Assembly (NCBI GenBank): GCA_963923035.1 | Contig: CAWUKT010000087.1 | Span: 1 to 29,824, forward strand | Direction: 5' to 3' | Origin: CAWUKT01 sp963923035 | GTDB lineage: Bacteria > Bacteroidota > Bacteroidia > J057 > JADKCL01 | Length of the DNA: 29,824 nt | Shown here: piece by piece, positions 1-9,294 of the stretch | Numbering within the stretch: the stretch's first letter is position 1 | Layout of the letters: each line of letters begins with the position of its first letter | Notes under the pieces: model-generated | Told to the model about the DNA's origin: nothing | Database searches by the model: none | What the model saw: the letters and a program-made list of their open reading frames with translations, nothing else | Made by a program: the position numbers and the translations under genes

Positions 1-18
1 TGACCGGGGGTAAATCGA

Positions 19-55
19 AAGAGGCCGCCTCGTGGTTATGAGACGGCCTCTTTTT
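19..55. terminator. Rho-independent-type hairpin terminator
   Basis: A 13-bp stem with one mismatch (left arm 19-31, right arm 40-52) encloses an 8-nt loop and runs into five T residues (51-55) on the plus strand. On the minus strand the same hairpin lies just past the clpX stop and is followed by a shorter T run. It may therefore end clpX transcripts as well as those of a plus-strand gene lying to the left of the window. Seen directly; bidirectional use is inferred. Confidence 0.75.
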
Positions 56-76
56 CTATGTGCAAGGCTGAGAAAC

Positions 77-1315
77 TCAGCTGGCAATCTTGAGGTTGAC
101 CGCGTCGATCCGCGAGAATTTCTCCTTCGCGTATTCACGGTCGATGGTAAATTTCTTCTGCTTGGAATCAGGAAGGTCGTACATCGCATCCAGCATAATT
201 GCTTCCAGGATGGACCGCAGACCCCGAGCACCGAGTTCCAGCTCGTCTGCCATCTCGACGATAAAGTCGATGGCACCTTCGTCAAATTCCAGTTCCTTGT
301 CCTCCAATTCAAAGAGGCGCTGGTACTGCTTGACCAAAGCATTCTTCGGCACCGTCAGAATATTCTTAAGGGCCTTTTTGTCGAGCTTGGTGAGGTGGGT
401 CAATACGGGCAAACGGCCGATGATCTCGGGAATGAGGCCGAAGCGACGCAGGTCTGTAGGCTGGGCATAGCGGAAGATATTTTCCTTGTCCAATTCTCTC
501 CCTTCACCGGATTTGAAGCCAATGGTCTGGACCGCCACCCGGTTGGAGATGATCTTGTCGAGTCCATCAAAAGCGCCTCCACAAATGAAGAGGATATTGG
601 TGGTGTCGACCTGGACCATGCTTTGCTCGGGGTGCTTCCGGCCGCCTTTCGGCGGCACATTGGCGACAGTGCCCTCCAGCAATTTCAGGAGGGCCTGCTG
701 CACACCTTCACCGCTCACATCGCGGGTGATGGACGGGTTGTCCGCCTTACGGGCAATTTTATCGACTTCGTCGATGTAAATGATTCCCCGCTGAGCGGCG
801 TCGACATCATAGTCGGCGGCCTGGAGCAAACGCACCAATACCGACTCGACGTCTTCCCCTACATATCCAGCCTCGGTCAGGACCGTGGCATCGGCGATGC
901 AGAAAGGCACATTCAAGACCCGGGCAATCGTCCGGGCCATCAGGGTCTTTCCGGTACCGGTCGGACCGAGCAAGAGAATATTGCTCTTTTCCAGCTCCAC
1001 ATCATCATCTGCACTGGCAGTGGCCCGCGCATTGATGCGCTTGAAGTGGTTGTACACGGCCACCGAAATCACCTTTTTTGCGTCGTCCTGACCAATGACA
1101 TATTGGTCCAGGTGGGACTTGATCTCACTCGGTTTGAGCACATTCAGCACCTTATCGGTGGTTTTCTTCTTGTACTCTTCCCGGATGATCTGGTAAGCCT
1201 GATCAACGCAGTAATTACAAATATGCGCTCCTCCATACCCTGCAAGCAGGACGTCCACTTCTTTCTTGGAGCGTCCGCAGAATGAACAGGAGGATTGCTG
1301 TTTTCTTTCCGGCAT
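77..1315 (-). CDS. clpX: ATP-dependent Clp protease ATP-binding subunit ClpX
   Basis: Hexameric AAA+ unfoldase that recognises tagged substrates, unfolds them and threads them into ClpP in the cytoplasm. The 412-aa length is normal. All hallmarks are visible: the N-terminal zinc-binding domain (Cys10, Cys13, Cys33, Cys36), Walker A GPTGTGKT at 117-124, the GYVG pore loop at 150-153, Walker B with IDE at 181-183, the RKH loop at 226-228, the IGF tripeptide that docks ClpP at 265-267, and the sensor-2 motif GARGLR at 362-367. It lies 22 bp downstream of clpP on the same strand, so the two are almost certainly co-transcribed. A hairpin terminator sits just beyond its stop. A long open frame on the opposite strand is only a codon-bias shadow. 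Confidence 0.97.
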   Translation of the reverse strand: MPERKQQSSCSFCGRSKKEVDVLLAGYGGAHICNYCVDQAYQIIREEYKKKTTDKVLNVLKPSEIKSHLDQYVIGQDDAKKVISVAVYNHFKRINARATASADDDVELEKSNILLLGPTGTGKTLMARTIARVLNVPFCIADATVLTEAGYVGEDVESVLVRLLQAADYDVDAAQRGIIYIDEVDKIARKADNPSITRDVSGEGVQQALLKLLEGTVANVPPKGGRKHPEQSMVQVDTTNILFICGGAFDGLDKIISNRVAVQTIGFKSGEGRELDKENIFRYAQPTDLRRFGLIPEIIGRLPVLTHLTKLDKKALKNILTVPKNALVKQYQRLFELEDKELEFDEGAIDFIVEMADELELGARGLRSILEAIMLDAMYDLPDSKQKKFTIDREYAKEKFSRIDAVNLKIAS

Positions 1316-1337
1316 CGGATTCTAGGTTGGGGAATAC

Positions 1338-2015
1338 TTATTTCTTAGCGAGGACTTCGTCGATCAGTCCGTAGTCACGGGCCTCAGCAGCAGTCAACCA
1401 ATGGTCACGATCAGAATCGGCTTCGATCTTTTCATAGGGCTGGTTGGAGTGCTTGGCGAGGATCTCGTAGAGGTCCTTCTTGATCTTCTCCATTTGTTCG
1501 TGGACGATCTTGATATCAGAGGCCTGTCCCTGGGCGCCGCCGAGGGGCTGGTGAATCATCACGCGGGAATGGGGCAATCCGGTCCGCTTGCCAGCTGCAC
1601 CGGCAGTCAACAGGACGGCTCCCATGGAAGCTGCCATACCGGTACAGATGGTGGCCACATCGGGGGTCACGTACTGCATGGCGTCGTAGATGGCCAGGCC
1701 ATCATATACGGAGCCACCGGGAGAGTTGACGTAGATATAGACATCGTTCTTGTTGTCGTTCGATTCTAAGAACAACAACTGAGCTACGACGATATTCGCG
1801 ACAGTATCATAGATCGAGGTCCCCAGGAAGATGATGCGGTCCATCATCAAACGGGAGAATACGTCCATGGCAACGGCATTGAGCTGTCTTTCCTCAATGA
1901 TGTTCGGGGTGAGGTTGGTGAATTGACCGTTCAGGTGGCTGGAATAGCGATGCAGTGTCATACTGCTCATTCCCAGGTGCTTGACGGCGTACTTCTCGAA
2001 TTCACTGTTATACAT
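1338..2015 (-). CDS. clpP: ATP-dependent Clp protease proteolytic subunit ClpP
   Basis: Serine peptidase of family S14 forming the tetradecameric degradation chamber that partners ClpX. The 225-aa product shows the catalytic serine in GMAASMG (Ser130), the catalytic histidine in HQPLGG (His155) and a suitably placed aspartate in the SDRD segment (about residue 204). All three residues expected for an active enzyme are therefore present. The N-terminal extension of about 25 residues before the conserved core resembles other Bacteroidota ClpP proteins and may be processed. It is first in a clpP-clpX unit. A candidate promoter box lies about 37 bp upstream (see the regulatory entry). Confidence 0.97.
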   Translation of the reverse strand: MYNSEFEKYAVKHLGMSSMTLHRYSSHLNGQFTNLTPNIIEERQLNAVAMDVFSRLMMDRIIFLGTSIYDTVANIVVAQLLFLESNDNKNDVYIYVNSPGGSVYDGLAIYDAMQYVTPDVATICTGMAASMGAVLLTAGAAGKRTGLPHSRVMIHQPLGGAQGQASDIKIVHEQMEKIKKDLYEILAKHSNQPYEKIEADSDRDHWLTAAEARDYGLIDEVLAKK

Positions 2016-2047
2016 GGGTCAATTGCTAAATTGAGGACTAAAAGGTC

Positions 2048-2064
2048 TTACCAAAATTAGGTAA
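2048..2064 (-). promoter_or_regulatory. Candidate clpP -7 promoter box inside a small inverted repeat
   Basis: Read on the minus strand, positions 2059-2052 give TAATTTTG, a perfect match to the Bacteroidota -7 consensus TAnnTTTG, 37 bp before the clpP start. The box is bracketed by TTACC (2048-2052) and GGTAA (2060-2064), a 5-bp inverted repeat that could be an operator. I see no clear -33 TTTG at the expected spacing. The motif is seen directly; promoter function is inferred. Confidence 0.4.
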
Positions 2065-2264
2065 ATAATTAAGAATCTAAAATGCTTAAACGTCTCAGAT
2101 TCCCGTACAATGCAGTAAGGGAGACCAAAACTGGCCTGACCGCAAAAGGGAGTGGCTATTTGTAACCAAACGTACTTTTAAATGTCGGCGGGATCAAACG
2201 TTGGAAAGGAAAGCATCTTGGATATTCCACTAAACGTAATGTTCGAAAAAATGTTTTCCCCAAC

Positions 2265-5093
2265 TCACTTCCACCACAACTTTTCCACCCGCCGCTGTCC
2301 GTTCGCTCCCACAAATTCCACCATGTATACCCCCGCCGACAACGGCGGCCGCACATGGTGGAGGCCCGCCTCCACCGGTGACGCATACATCTCCTGACCC
2401 GTCAAAGCATAAATGGTGAACCGACCTTCCATCGGCGCATCCAACCAGAAACCATCGGTCGCTGGATTCGGATAGACCGCCCACTCCGTCGCATGGCCAT
2501 CCAAAGTGACCGTACGGACCTGCGAAAAGTCCGTACTCCCGTCAATGTCCACCGTCCGCAGACGGTAATAGTAGGTCGTCACGCCAGCCGCCCAGTCGGG
2601 ATCATCCAACTGGTAGGCCAGGTTGGAAGACGAATTTCCAGCGGCATCTACCCGTCCGACCGGGGTCCAGCTCAGCTGATCGGCACTTTTCTCGACCTCG
2701 AAGTAATCCACATTGACCTCTTCCAGCGTCGTCCACCGCAAAGCGGTATAGGTATCCCTTCGGCGGGCGGTAAAATCGCCCAGGATGACGGGCAGGGAGC
2801 CTGTGGTGACCCGCGCGAGGGTAAAGTCGCTGAAAGAAGCGAAGGGTTGGGAAGTAATCGTGCCGGTACCAACGGCAGTGCCAACCGGGCCCAGGGGAGT
2901 GATATTGACCCAATTGCCCGCGCCATCGTCTTTGACGATGCGCAAGGTCGAGGGGGCGGTCACCCCATCATCCAGAGCGAGGCTATCGTAGCTCAGCGCA
3001 ATGGTGGCAGTTTGTAGGTTGGCGCCGCCAGATTCGAGGGTCACGTTCCAATACCGGTCCGGCGAAATCCAGGCAATGACTTCGGGAACCGGAGCCGGCC
3101 AGGTATAAAAGGTGGATCGGTTATCCAGGAACATCTCCGCCGTAAAGGTCGTGCGGGTGACAGCGTCCAGGTCCACCAGCAGGCCGACCGGTCGGAAGTC
3201 GCCGATGGAGGTCGATGAAATGGTTCCCGTCTTGCCCAGCGGAAAACCTTTGGTGACCGCCGAGGAATTTTCCACCTCCACACTCAAAGGCCCATCCACC
3301 ATGCTGGAAAAACGAGCCGATGTATTGCTGCTGGCATTGGTCGCGTCGACCTGGGCCGAATCCCGCAGGGTTAGTCGGTGGGCCGTACCCGAGCTACGGT
3401 GCCGGGTAACCAGATCTCCTGTGGTCAGGGTCAGGGTGCCCGTCAAGAAATAATCAATGGTGCCGCCGCCAAAGCTCTCGAACCAGACATCCGCCTGGTC
3501 ATTGTTCCCCCCGCTCCCATTGTCGTTGGCGATTTCCAAATCATGGAACGTGGTCGTCGCGCCATCGGTCTCGGTGACATTGCCCCGAATATACTGCCGC
3601 TCCGTTCCATTCATCAGCACATTGATTTCTCCTGTGCCCGCCTTCGCCGTGAACTCATCGTAATTCTCAAAATCTCCCGTCAATTCCAGTTGAAGAGCTC
3701 CTCCCCCGTTGACGGGTTGCAGGTGGGAAGAATTCCGCCCCACCAAAATATCGTGCAGGTGCCAGGCACCACCCGAGCCATTCAGGAAATAATCATTCTG
3801 CTGCCCCCAGTCTCCCCGCGTGCCCAGATCGACAAATCCATTGCCCGCTCCCCCAAATTCCACGACGCCATTGTTCTCAAAGACGCCCCATTGCAGCTCA
3901 ATGGAAGCAGAATCTGCGGCCGGACCCAGCAACGAGTCGCCCGCATTGACGGTGACATTGCCGAGCCGGAACCGGTCCTTGAACAGGTCCGTGGCCTCTA
4001 TGGTCGTCACGCCATCAAAGACAAAGTTGATGCGGCGGCGGTCCCAATCGTTGGCGCCGGCGGCCTCGGGATTCGGGTCGATGCGCCCGAAATTATAGAG
4101 CGAGCCGGGACGTCCGGTAAAGGTCACCGTCGCCAGCACATCACTCGGGGCATTGTTGGCGGGCAGCAAGGCTGAGCCAGCTCCCACATAAAGGTTATGG
4201 GCAATGTCGATGGTCCCTTCCACGAGGACCCGGTTGGCGGGGCCATTGTTGTCGTAGACATGATTGCCGGGGTCGTTATCGGTATTGTCCGGACTGTTGT
4301 TGTTGATGGTCAGGTCGTAGAGGGAAGCCGTATTCAAATACAAGCCCCCACCCGGTCCACTGTTGTCTTCGTGGTAAGTGAGGCTCTGAGTGGAAAAGGG
4401 CAAAGTTGAACTACCATCGGCAGTTGCAAGCACATTGTAGTAATGCGTCGCGTACAGCTGACTGGGATCGGTATTGCAGGTGCAGCCCGGATTGGCGGTG
4501 GGAACAGGCTGGTAAACGCCATTGGTGCCCGCGCCATAATCGTACATCTTGTACCCGAACCAGTTGAACTGGTCGGGACGGGTGCCCCCGTTCGTGACCA
4601 CACTCCACGGAATGGCCAACTCAATCGTATTGGAGCCGCCATTGCTGGCAATGGGCAGGGCAAAAGAGGTCTGGCCGCCCCAGTAGCCGGCCCCATCCGC
4701 ATAGCGGTATTCGTTGTAAGTAGATTTGAAATAGACCACAAAATCGGCCCGGAAAGGTGGCATCATGTGGTTGCGGTCATAGGTGAAAAAGCCCTGGTTG
4801 CTCCCATCAGCATCCGTGCCCCCATTCACAGGGACAATCGGGTTGGTATCGATGTACAGCGCAGCTCCTTCAGTGATATTCGATCCCGTATAGGCGATGT
4901 ACAGGCTGTTGTCGTCCCAGGTCATGAACCAGGTCGTTCCTCCATTGGCCTGCTGGTTGGCGCCATCCACGTGACTTCCGTACTCTCCTCCGGCGACATT
5001 GCCATCAATGGAAGGAGTTTGGAATTGAGCATGCAAGGTACCACAGGTCCCCACCAGGAGACCGAGCAGAACAAATAGGACCGGAAAACGCAT
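2265..5093 (-). CDS. T9SS-exported multidomain protein with CBM9-like N-terminus
   Basis: Large secreted or surface protein of 942 aa. A signal peptide (hydrophobic stretch about 4-17, ending LHAQ) is followed by a region (about 25-220) resembling CBM9/DOMON-type beta-sandwich modules, with repeated D, W and Y residues as in carbohydrate-binding domains. A long Asn/Gly-rich beta-strand region comes next. A fibronectin-III-like module follows (about 770-865, with a YYYRLRTVDIDG segment). The C-terminus is a classic T9SS type A sorting domain starting at AVYPNPATDG and ending in a basic tail. No catalytic domain is recognised. The stop of the upstream sugar transporter gene is only 41 bp away on the same strand, suggesting a shared transcript and a role in glycan capture. 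CBM9 assignment is by pattern; the T9SS tail is firm. Confidence 0.85.
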   Translation of the reverse strand: MRFPVLFVLLGLLVGTCGTLHAQFQTPSIDGNVAGGEYGSHVDGANQQANGGTTWFMTWDDNSLYIAYTGSNITEGAALYIDTNPIVPVNGGTDADGSNQGFFTYDRNHMMPPFRADFVVYFKSTYNEYRYADGAGYWGGQTSFALPIASNGGSNTIELAIPWSVVTNGGTRPDQFNWFGYKMYDYGAGTNGVYQPVPTANPGCTCNTDPSQLYATHYYNVLATADGSSTLPFSTQSLTYHEDNSGPGGGLYLNTASLYDLTINNNSPDNTDNDPGNHVYDNNGPANRVLVEGTIDIAHNLYVGAGSALLPANNAPSDVLATVTFTGRPGSLYNFGRIDPNPEAAGANDWDRRRINFVFDGVTTIEATDLFKDRFRLGNVTVNAGDSLLGPAADSASIELQWGVFENNGVVEFGGAGNGFVDLGTRGDWGQQNDYFLNGSGGAWHLHDILVGRNSSHLQPVNGGGALQLELTGDFENYDEFTAKAGTGEINVLMNGTERQYIRGNVTETDGATTTFHDLEIANDNGSGGNNDQADVWFESFGGGTIDYFLTGTLTLTTGDLVTRHRSSGTAHRLTLRDSAQVDATNASSNTSARFSSMVDGPLSVEVENSSAVTKGFPLGKTGTISSTSIGDFRPVGLLVDLDAVTRTTFTAEMFLDNRSTFYTWPAPVPEVIAWISPDRYWNVTLESGGANLQTATIALSYDSLALDDGVTAPSTLRIVKDDGAGNWVNITPLGPVGTAVGTGTITSQPFASFSDFTLARVTTGSLPVILGDFTARRRDTYTALRWTTLEEVNVDYFEVEKSADQLSWTPVGRVDAAGNSSSNLAYQLDDPDWAAGVTTYYYRLRTVDIDGSTDFSQVRTVTLDGHATEWAVYPNPATDGFWLDAPMEGRFTIYALTGQEMYASPVEAGLHHVRPPLSAGVYMVEFVGANGQRRVEKLWWK

Positions 5094-5134
5094 CTACATC
5101 TCGGTTTTTATATCAGAAATACACGCCCCCCTAC

Positions 5135-6451
5135 TCAGGTTTGGGCCACGACATCATCTTGGTCGGTAACAAAGGCTACGGAGAAAGCTCCCAGCAGCAA
5201 ACAGATGCCGCCCAGCAACAGGGTCATAGTGGCATCGTTGGAAAAGAGGTTCTTGATGATGGGTCCGAGGGCCAACCCCGCGATGAGCTGGGGAATGACG
5301 ATGAAAAAGTTAAACACACCTACAAAATAGCCCAGTCGTTTCTCGGGCAAGGCGCCGACAAGGATGGCATAGGGCATGGACAAAATACTGGTCCAGGCGA
5401 TTCCAATGCCGACCATGGACAGCAACAACATATACTTGTCGGTCACAAAGAAAACCGAAGCCATCCCGATGGCTCCAAAGGCAAGGCAAATGGCATGGGT
5501 CAATTTGCGGCTCGTCCACCGGGCTACCAGTGGCAGGAGGAACGCGAAGATCAACGGCATGCCGTTGTACACCGCGAAGCAGTTCCCGACCCAGTTGCCC
5601 GCCTCCTGAAACAGGTCCGAATTGACGTCTTTGGTGCCAAAGACATTCTCCGCCACGGTCGGGGTCGCGTAAACCCACATACAATAGAAGGCGAACCAGC
5701 TGAAGAACTGAACCACGGCCAATTGGACCATGGTCTTCGGCATTTTCAACAGGCCTCCAAAGATGTCATAGAAGACATCGAGCAGCTTGGTGTTCTTTTT
5801 CTCCTCCTTGAACGCCTCCAAATCTTCCGGTGGGTACTCCTTGGTAGAGAAAACCGTCACACCTACGGCCAGCAAGATGGCCACCGCACCCGCGTAGAAG
5901 GAGTACTTGACCGTCGTCGGGATTTCATTTTCCCCCGCCTCATTGCTCACGCCAAACTCAGTCAGGATATACGGCAACATCGAAGCGATCACGGCCCCAA
6001 TTCCAATCAAAAAGGTTTGGGTAGCGTAGCCCATCGTCCGTTGTTCGGAGGGCAACTTGTCCCCCACGAACGCCCGGAACGGCTCCATGGCCACATTAAA
6101 GGAAGTGTCCATGATCCACAGGACCCCGATGGCCGCCCACAAGACGCCAGCATTCGGCATGGCCACCAGGGCCACCGAGGCCAACAAGGCACCCGCCATA
6201 AAGAAAGGACGCCGACGTCCCCATTTTGGATGCCAGGTCCGGTCAGAAAAGTACCCAATGATGGGTTGAACCACGAGCCCCGTGATTGGACCGGCGATGT
6301 AATAAATCGCCAGGTTTTCCACTTCCCCTCCAAAAATCTGAAAGATCCGGCTGGTATTGGCCAGCTGCAAAGCGAAGCCAAACTGGATTCCCATGAACCC
6401 AAAACTCATCATCCAGATATCCCAAAAGCTAAGCCGTGGCTTTTTTTCCAT
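5135..6451 (-). CDS. MFS sugar transporter, SLC45/GPH-like
   Basis: Inner-membrane major facilitator protein of 438 aa with about twelve hydrophobic segments. The loop between helices 2 and 3 carries YFSDRTWHPKWGRRRP, the variant MFS signature seen in the SLC45-like sucrose/maltose transporters common in Bacteroidota. An acidic-basic cytoplasmic linker (about residues 210-235, EDLEAFKEEKKN) separates the two six-helix halves. The second half contains the repeated small-residue helix motifs. Substrate cannot be read from the sequence; a disaccharide or other neutral sugar is the family expectation. The gene diverges from a second, related MFS gene and is followed 41 bp later by the T9SS protein gene. 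Confidence 0.85.
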   Translation of the reverse strand: MEKKPRLSFWDIWMMSFGFMGIQFGFALQLANTSRIFQIFGGEVENLAIYYIAGPITGLVVQPIIGYFSDRTWHPKWGRRRPFFMAGALLASVALVAMPNAGVLWAAIGVLWIMDTSFNVAMEPFRAFVGDKLPSEQRTMGYATQTFLIGIGAVIASMLPYILTEFGVSNEAGENEIPTTVKYSFYAGAVAILLAVGVTVFSTKEYPPEDLEAFKEEKKNTKLLDVFYDIFGGLLKMPKTMVQLAVVQFFSWFAFYCMWVYATPTVAENVFGTKDVNSDLFQEAGNWVGNCFAVYNGMPLIFAFLLPLVARWTSRKLTHAICLAFGAIGMASVFFVTDKYMLLLSMVGIGIAWTSILSMPYAILVGALPEKRLGYFVGVFNFFIVIPQLIAGLALGPIIKNLFSNDATMTLLLGGICLLLGAFSVAFVTDQDDVVAQT

Positions 6452-6511
6452 GTGCAGTAAATGTTAAGATAAACTAAGGTGACCCGCCAAGTAAGTTAAG
6501 AATAAAATTTT

Positions 6512-6536
6512 TTATTGTGTCATATTGACACTATTA
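6512..6536. promoter_or_regulatory. Imperfect 25-bp palindrome between divergent MFS genes, candidate operator
   Basis: The core is a perfect inverted repeat, GTGTCA (6517-6522) and TGACAC (6526-6531), around a central TAT. Extending outward, 9 of 11 positions in each arm match (6512-6522 against 6526-6536). It lies in an AT-rich stretch about 60 bp from the minus-strand MFS start and 110 bp from the plus-strand start. It could serve as a binding site for one regulator controlling both transporters. The symmetry is seen; the function is inferred. Confidence 0.4.
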
Positions 6537-6647
6537 TTATTCCACCATCGGGAAAGGACTGTCCTTCAATCCCCTGGCGTCTGTCCCGGTTTGGGATACA
6601 ATGAAAGAAAAACAATTCGTTTTAGCCCCTTCAGTTTAGAGATTTTC

Positions 6648-7901
6648 ATGGAGACCAAAACATCCGCTATCCAGCGTCGCCTCGCGACGCCCTTCTACAT
6701 CCTGCTGAGCCTGCCGGCCACAGCCATGGGTTTCGCTTTGTGTGTACAAATTTCGGCCCTGAGCTGGATCCTCAGCACCAAGTACGGCCTCAACCTGGAA
6801 GAAATCGGCTACGTCTGGATGGCCGGCCCCCTCGCGGGGATCGTCGGCCAGTTACTGGCCGGGTACATCTCCGATGGGCTCTGGGCCATCGGAGGACGCC
6901 GCCGCCCCATGATCCTCGTCGGCGGCCTCTTTGCGGGCATCGCCATGCTCTGCCTCCCCTACCTCGACGTCATCTCGGCCTCCCTGGGCTTTACCGACAT
7001 CATCGGCGTGGCCCTCGTGGTCGCCCTCGTCCTGGACCTCGCCATCAACGTCGGGTTTGGGCCCACCCGCTCCATCATCGCCGATGTCACCCCCGAGGGA
7101 GATCCCCGGACCAAGGGCTTCACCATGATGCAGACCGTCTCGGGCGCATTTGGCGTCGTGGCCTACCTCATCGGCGCCTTCCTCGGCAACTATACCCTCA
7201 TCTACATTGGCGTCGGCTTCACCCTGATTTTTTCCCTCATTCCCCCCTTCTTCATCTCCGAACCCCGCGAACTGGCCGCCGAGACCGACGAGGACAACAA
7301 CGACGCCACCAACACCAATTTGCCCCAGCTCCTCGCCATTTACGCCGCCCACGCCTTCACCTGGCTCGGCGTGCAAACCATGTTCGTCTTCCTCTTCGCC
7401 TATGTCAAGCAGGCCATGTCCATTACCAACGACGACCAGCTCGGCCAGGTCCCCGGTATCAGCTTTGCCATCCTCAACACCGTCGGGTTTCTCCTGCCAG
7501 CATTGGTCCTGGAGCCCCTCGCCAAAAAATGGGGCCGGGTCCGCGTCCATGCAGCCTGCATCGGCATCATGGCCCTGTCCTACTTTGCCGTTGTCGGAGC
7601 CGGAAACAGTTTCCTCGGCGTCTACATCAGCATGGTCTTCATTGGGATCGGATGGGCCGCCGTCGTGAGCCTGCCCTTTGCCATCATGAGCGAATACGTC
7701 AACCGGAAGCGCATGGGATTGTGGATGGGCATCTTCAACCTGAGCGTGGTGCTTCCCCAACTGGTCGTGAGTGGAGTGTTTGGACGGATCTTTGAGAATG
7801 CAGCCGACAAGACCCTGATCATTTATGTATGCGGGTCCAGCCTGGCCATCTCAGCCATTTTGTGGGCGGTTTTGGTCAAGGAAAAGAGAAATCCGGCTTA
7901 G
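6648..7901 (+). CDS. MFS sugar transporter, SLC45/GPH-like (second copy)
   Basis: Inner-membrane major facilitator protein of 417 aa from the preferred start at 6648. The open frame begins upstream at 6525, but the extra 41 residues are hydrophilic and unrelated to the family, and METKTSAIQRR gives the normal N-terminus. About twelve membrane segments are visible. The helix 2-3 loop reads YISDGLWAIGGRRRP, parallel to YFSDRTWHPKWGRRRP of the divergent neighbour, so the two are paralogues. Early helices are rich in Gly and Ala. Third codon positions are strikingly C-rich between about 6780 and 7560 compared with neighbouring genes. It converges with the phosphate symporter gene, overlapping by 4 bp. 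Substrate unknown. Confidence 0.85.
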   Translation: METKTSAIQRRLATPFYILLSLPATAMGFALCVQISALSWILSTKYGLNLEEIGYVWMAGPLAGIVGQLLAGYISDGLWAIGGRRRPMILVGGLFAGIAMLCLPYLDVISASLGFTDIIGVALVVALVLDLAINVGFGPTRSIIADVTPEGDPRTKGFTMMQTVSGAFGVVAYLIGAFLGNYTLIYIGVGFTLIFSLIPPFFISEPRELAAETDEDNNDATNTNLPQLLAIYAAHAFTWLGVQTMFVFLFAYVKQAMSITNDDQLGQVPGISFAILNTVGFLLPALVLEPLAKKWGRVRVHAACIGIMALSYFAVVGAGNSFLGVYISMVFIGIGWAAVVSLPFAIMSEYVNRKRMGLWMGIFNLSVVLPQLVVSGVFGRIFENAADKTLIIYVCGSSLAISAILWAVLVKEKRNPA

Positions 7902-9151
7902 TCTTCGGAGGGTTCGGCAGAATCACCAACTGCGGGCATTTCCTGGTGTACGCCGGGATCAGCGGAATAGTCTTGGGAGCGGGTCATGATGACCATGGAA
8001 AAGGGCAGGAGGAAAAAGATTACGAGGATATAGACGATCCCAACAATGCGGTTGCGCAAGGTGGCCCGTCCCAAACGCCGGGCCATATTGACCGGGAAAT
8101 GGCGGATTTTCTGGATGGGGAAAAAGATCAGGACCCCGATGAGGTTGAAGATGAGGTGGGCAATGGCAATGGTCACCGCTGCGTGGGGATTGGTGCCGGA
8201 AACCAGAAATGAAGCAATCAGTGCGGTCGTAGTCGTTCCTACATTGGCCCCCATGATAAAGGGAAATGCCTCTTTCATCCGCACCCGTCCCGTCGCCACC
8301 AGCGGCACCGTCAGGGACGTTGTCACAGAGCTGCTCTGAATCAGTCCCGTCAACAAGACTCCCCATCCCAAAGCCTTCCATTTCGTTTGGAACAAGGCCC
8401 GGCTGATTCCCTTTTCGTCCTTCACCAATACATTCGTCTTCAGCAAATACACGATCCACCGCAGGGTCAAGAAGAGGAGCAGCAAAGACAAAGGAATGGT
8501 GATGACGGGGATGAGCTGTTCGGAGATGAACAAACCAAAAAAGCCTTTCACAGCATCCGAAACCGGCGCGATCAACAGGTCCATGAAGCCAAATGCAGTT
8601 CCCTGATTGGGGCTGATGGCCAGCAAATCGGCGAGGGCAGTGGCTGGTTTGCTGAGAACGCCAAAGCCCAGTTCCAGGGGAAAGAGGACCAGGGCCGTAA
8701 AAATATTGAAGAAGTCGTGCATGGTGGCGGCCGCAATGGCCTTGCGGTACTCCTTCCGGCTCGCGATATGCCCCAGGGCGATAATCGTAGAGGTGACCGT
8801 GGTCCCGATATTCGCTCCGATCACGATCGGAATCGCCTTGGAGATCGCCGCCGGGTCGGAGGCATCTCCCAGCACCCCACTCGCCACCATCGCGATAATG
8901 AATGAAGTCGTCGTCGAACTCGATTGGAGGATGGCCGTGATCAGGATGCCCACGAAAAAGCCCACAAAGGGATTCGAGGCCGCGCGCTGGAGCTCCACAA
9001 TCGTTTCCTGGCCGAAGAAATTAAAGGACTGGCTCAACAAGGACAACCCCACCAAAAAACTCAATCCAGCTGCCACCAAGGATAGTATCCGCACCAATTT
9101 AGATGCAGAACTGACCCGCTGATCAGCACTATTTTGATTGAGTTCATTCAT
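7898..9151 (-). CDS. Na/phosphate symporter family protein (NptA/SLC34-like)
   Basis: Integral membrane protein of 417 aa with the duplicated architecture of the Na/Pi cotransporter II family (PF02690). Each half carries a QSSS motif (76-79 and 272-275) followed by a GAN(I/V)GTT motif (112-118 and 301-307), the signatures that build the inverted-repeat substrate site. It probably imports inorganic phosphate with sodium. Unlike many bacterial members it has no C-terminal PhoU-like domain and ends in a short acidic tail after the last helix. It stands alone: its 3' end overlaps the convergent MFS gene by 4 bp, and 143 bp separate its start from the dihydroorotase-like gene upstream. Confidence 0.9.
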   Translation of the reverse strand: MNELNQNSADQRVSSASKLVRILSLVAAGLSFLVGLSLLSQSFNFFGQETIVELQRAASNPFVGFFVGILITAILQSSSTTTSFIIAMVASGVLGDASDPAAISKAIPIVIGANIGTTVTSTIIALGHIASRKEYRKAIAAATMHDFFNIFTALVLFPLELGFGVLSKPATALADLLAISPNQGTAFGFMDLLIAPVSDAVKGFFGLFISEQLIPVITIPLSLLLLFLTLRWIVYLLKTNVLVKDEKGISRALFQTKWKALGWGVLLTGLIQSSSVTTSLTVPLVATGRVRMKEAFPFIMGANVGTTTTALIASFLVSGTNPHAAVTIAIAHLIFNLIGVLIFFPIQKIRHFPVNMARRLGRATLRNRIVGIVYILVIFFLLPFSMVIMTRSQDYSADPGVHQEMPAVGDSAEPSED

Positions 9152-9294
9152 TCATTGCTCCCGAATTTCAGGGCGGTTTGCAAGCAACGAATTTTATAGA
9201 GCCTGACTGTTAGGTAAATATTAACAATTCATTAATCCTTGCTGTGAACAGCTGGAATTTTCACGCCAATCAAGAAGAAATAACGATGAATTGC

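Noticed and set aside
32..1285. 417-aa open frame on the plus strand opposite clpX
   Set aside because: It is antisense to a certain clpX gene over its whole length. Its translation shows no family motif. GC-rich codon bias creates such shadows.
6525..6647. Upstream extension of the second MFS transporter (41 extra residues)
   Set aside because: The extra residues are hydrophilic and unlike the family N-terminus, and they overlap the palindromic regulatory region. The ATG at 6648 gives the normal start.
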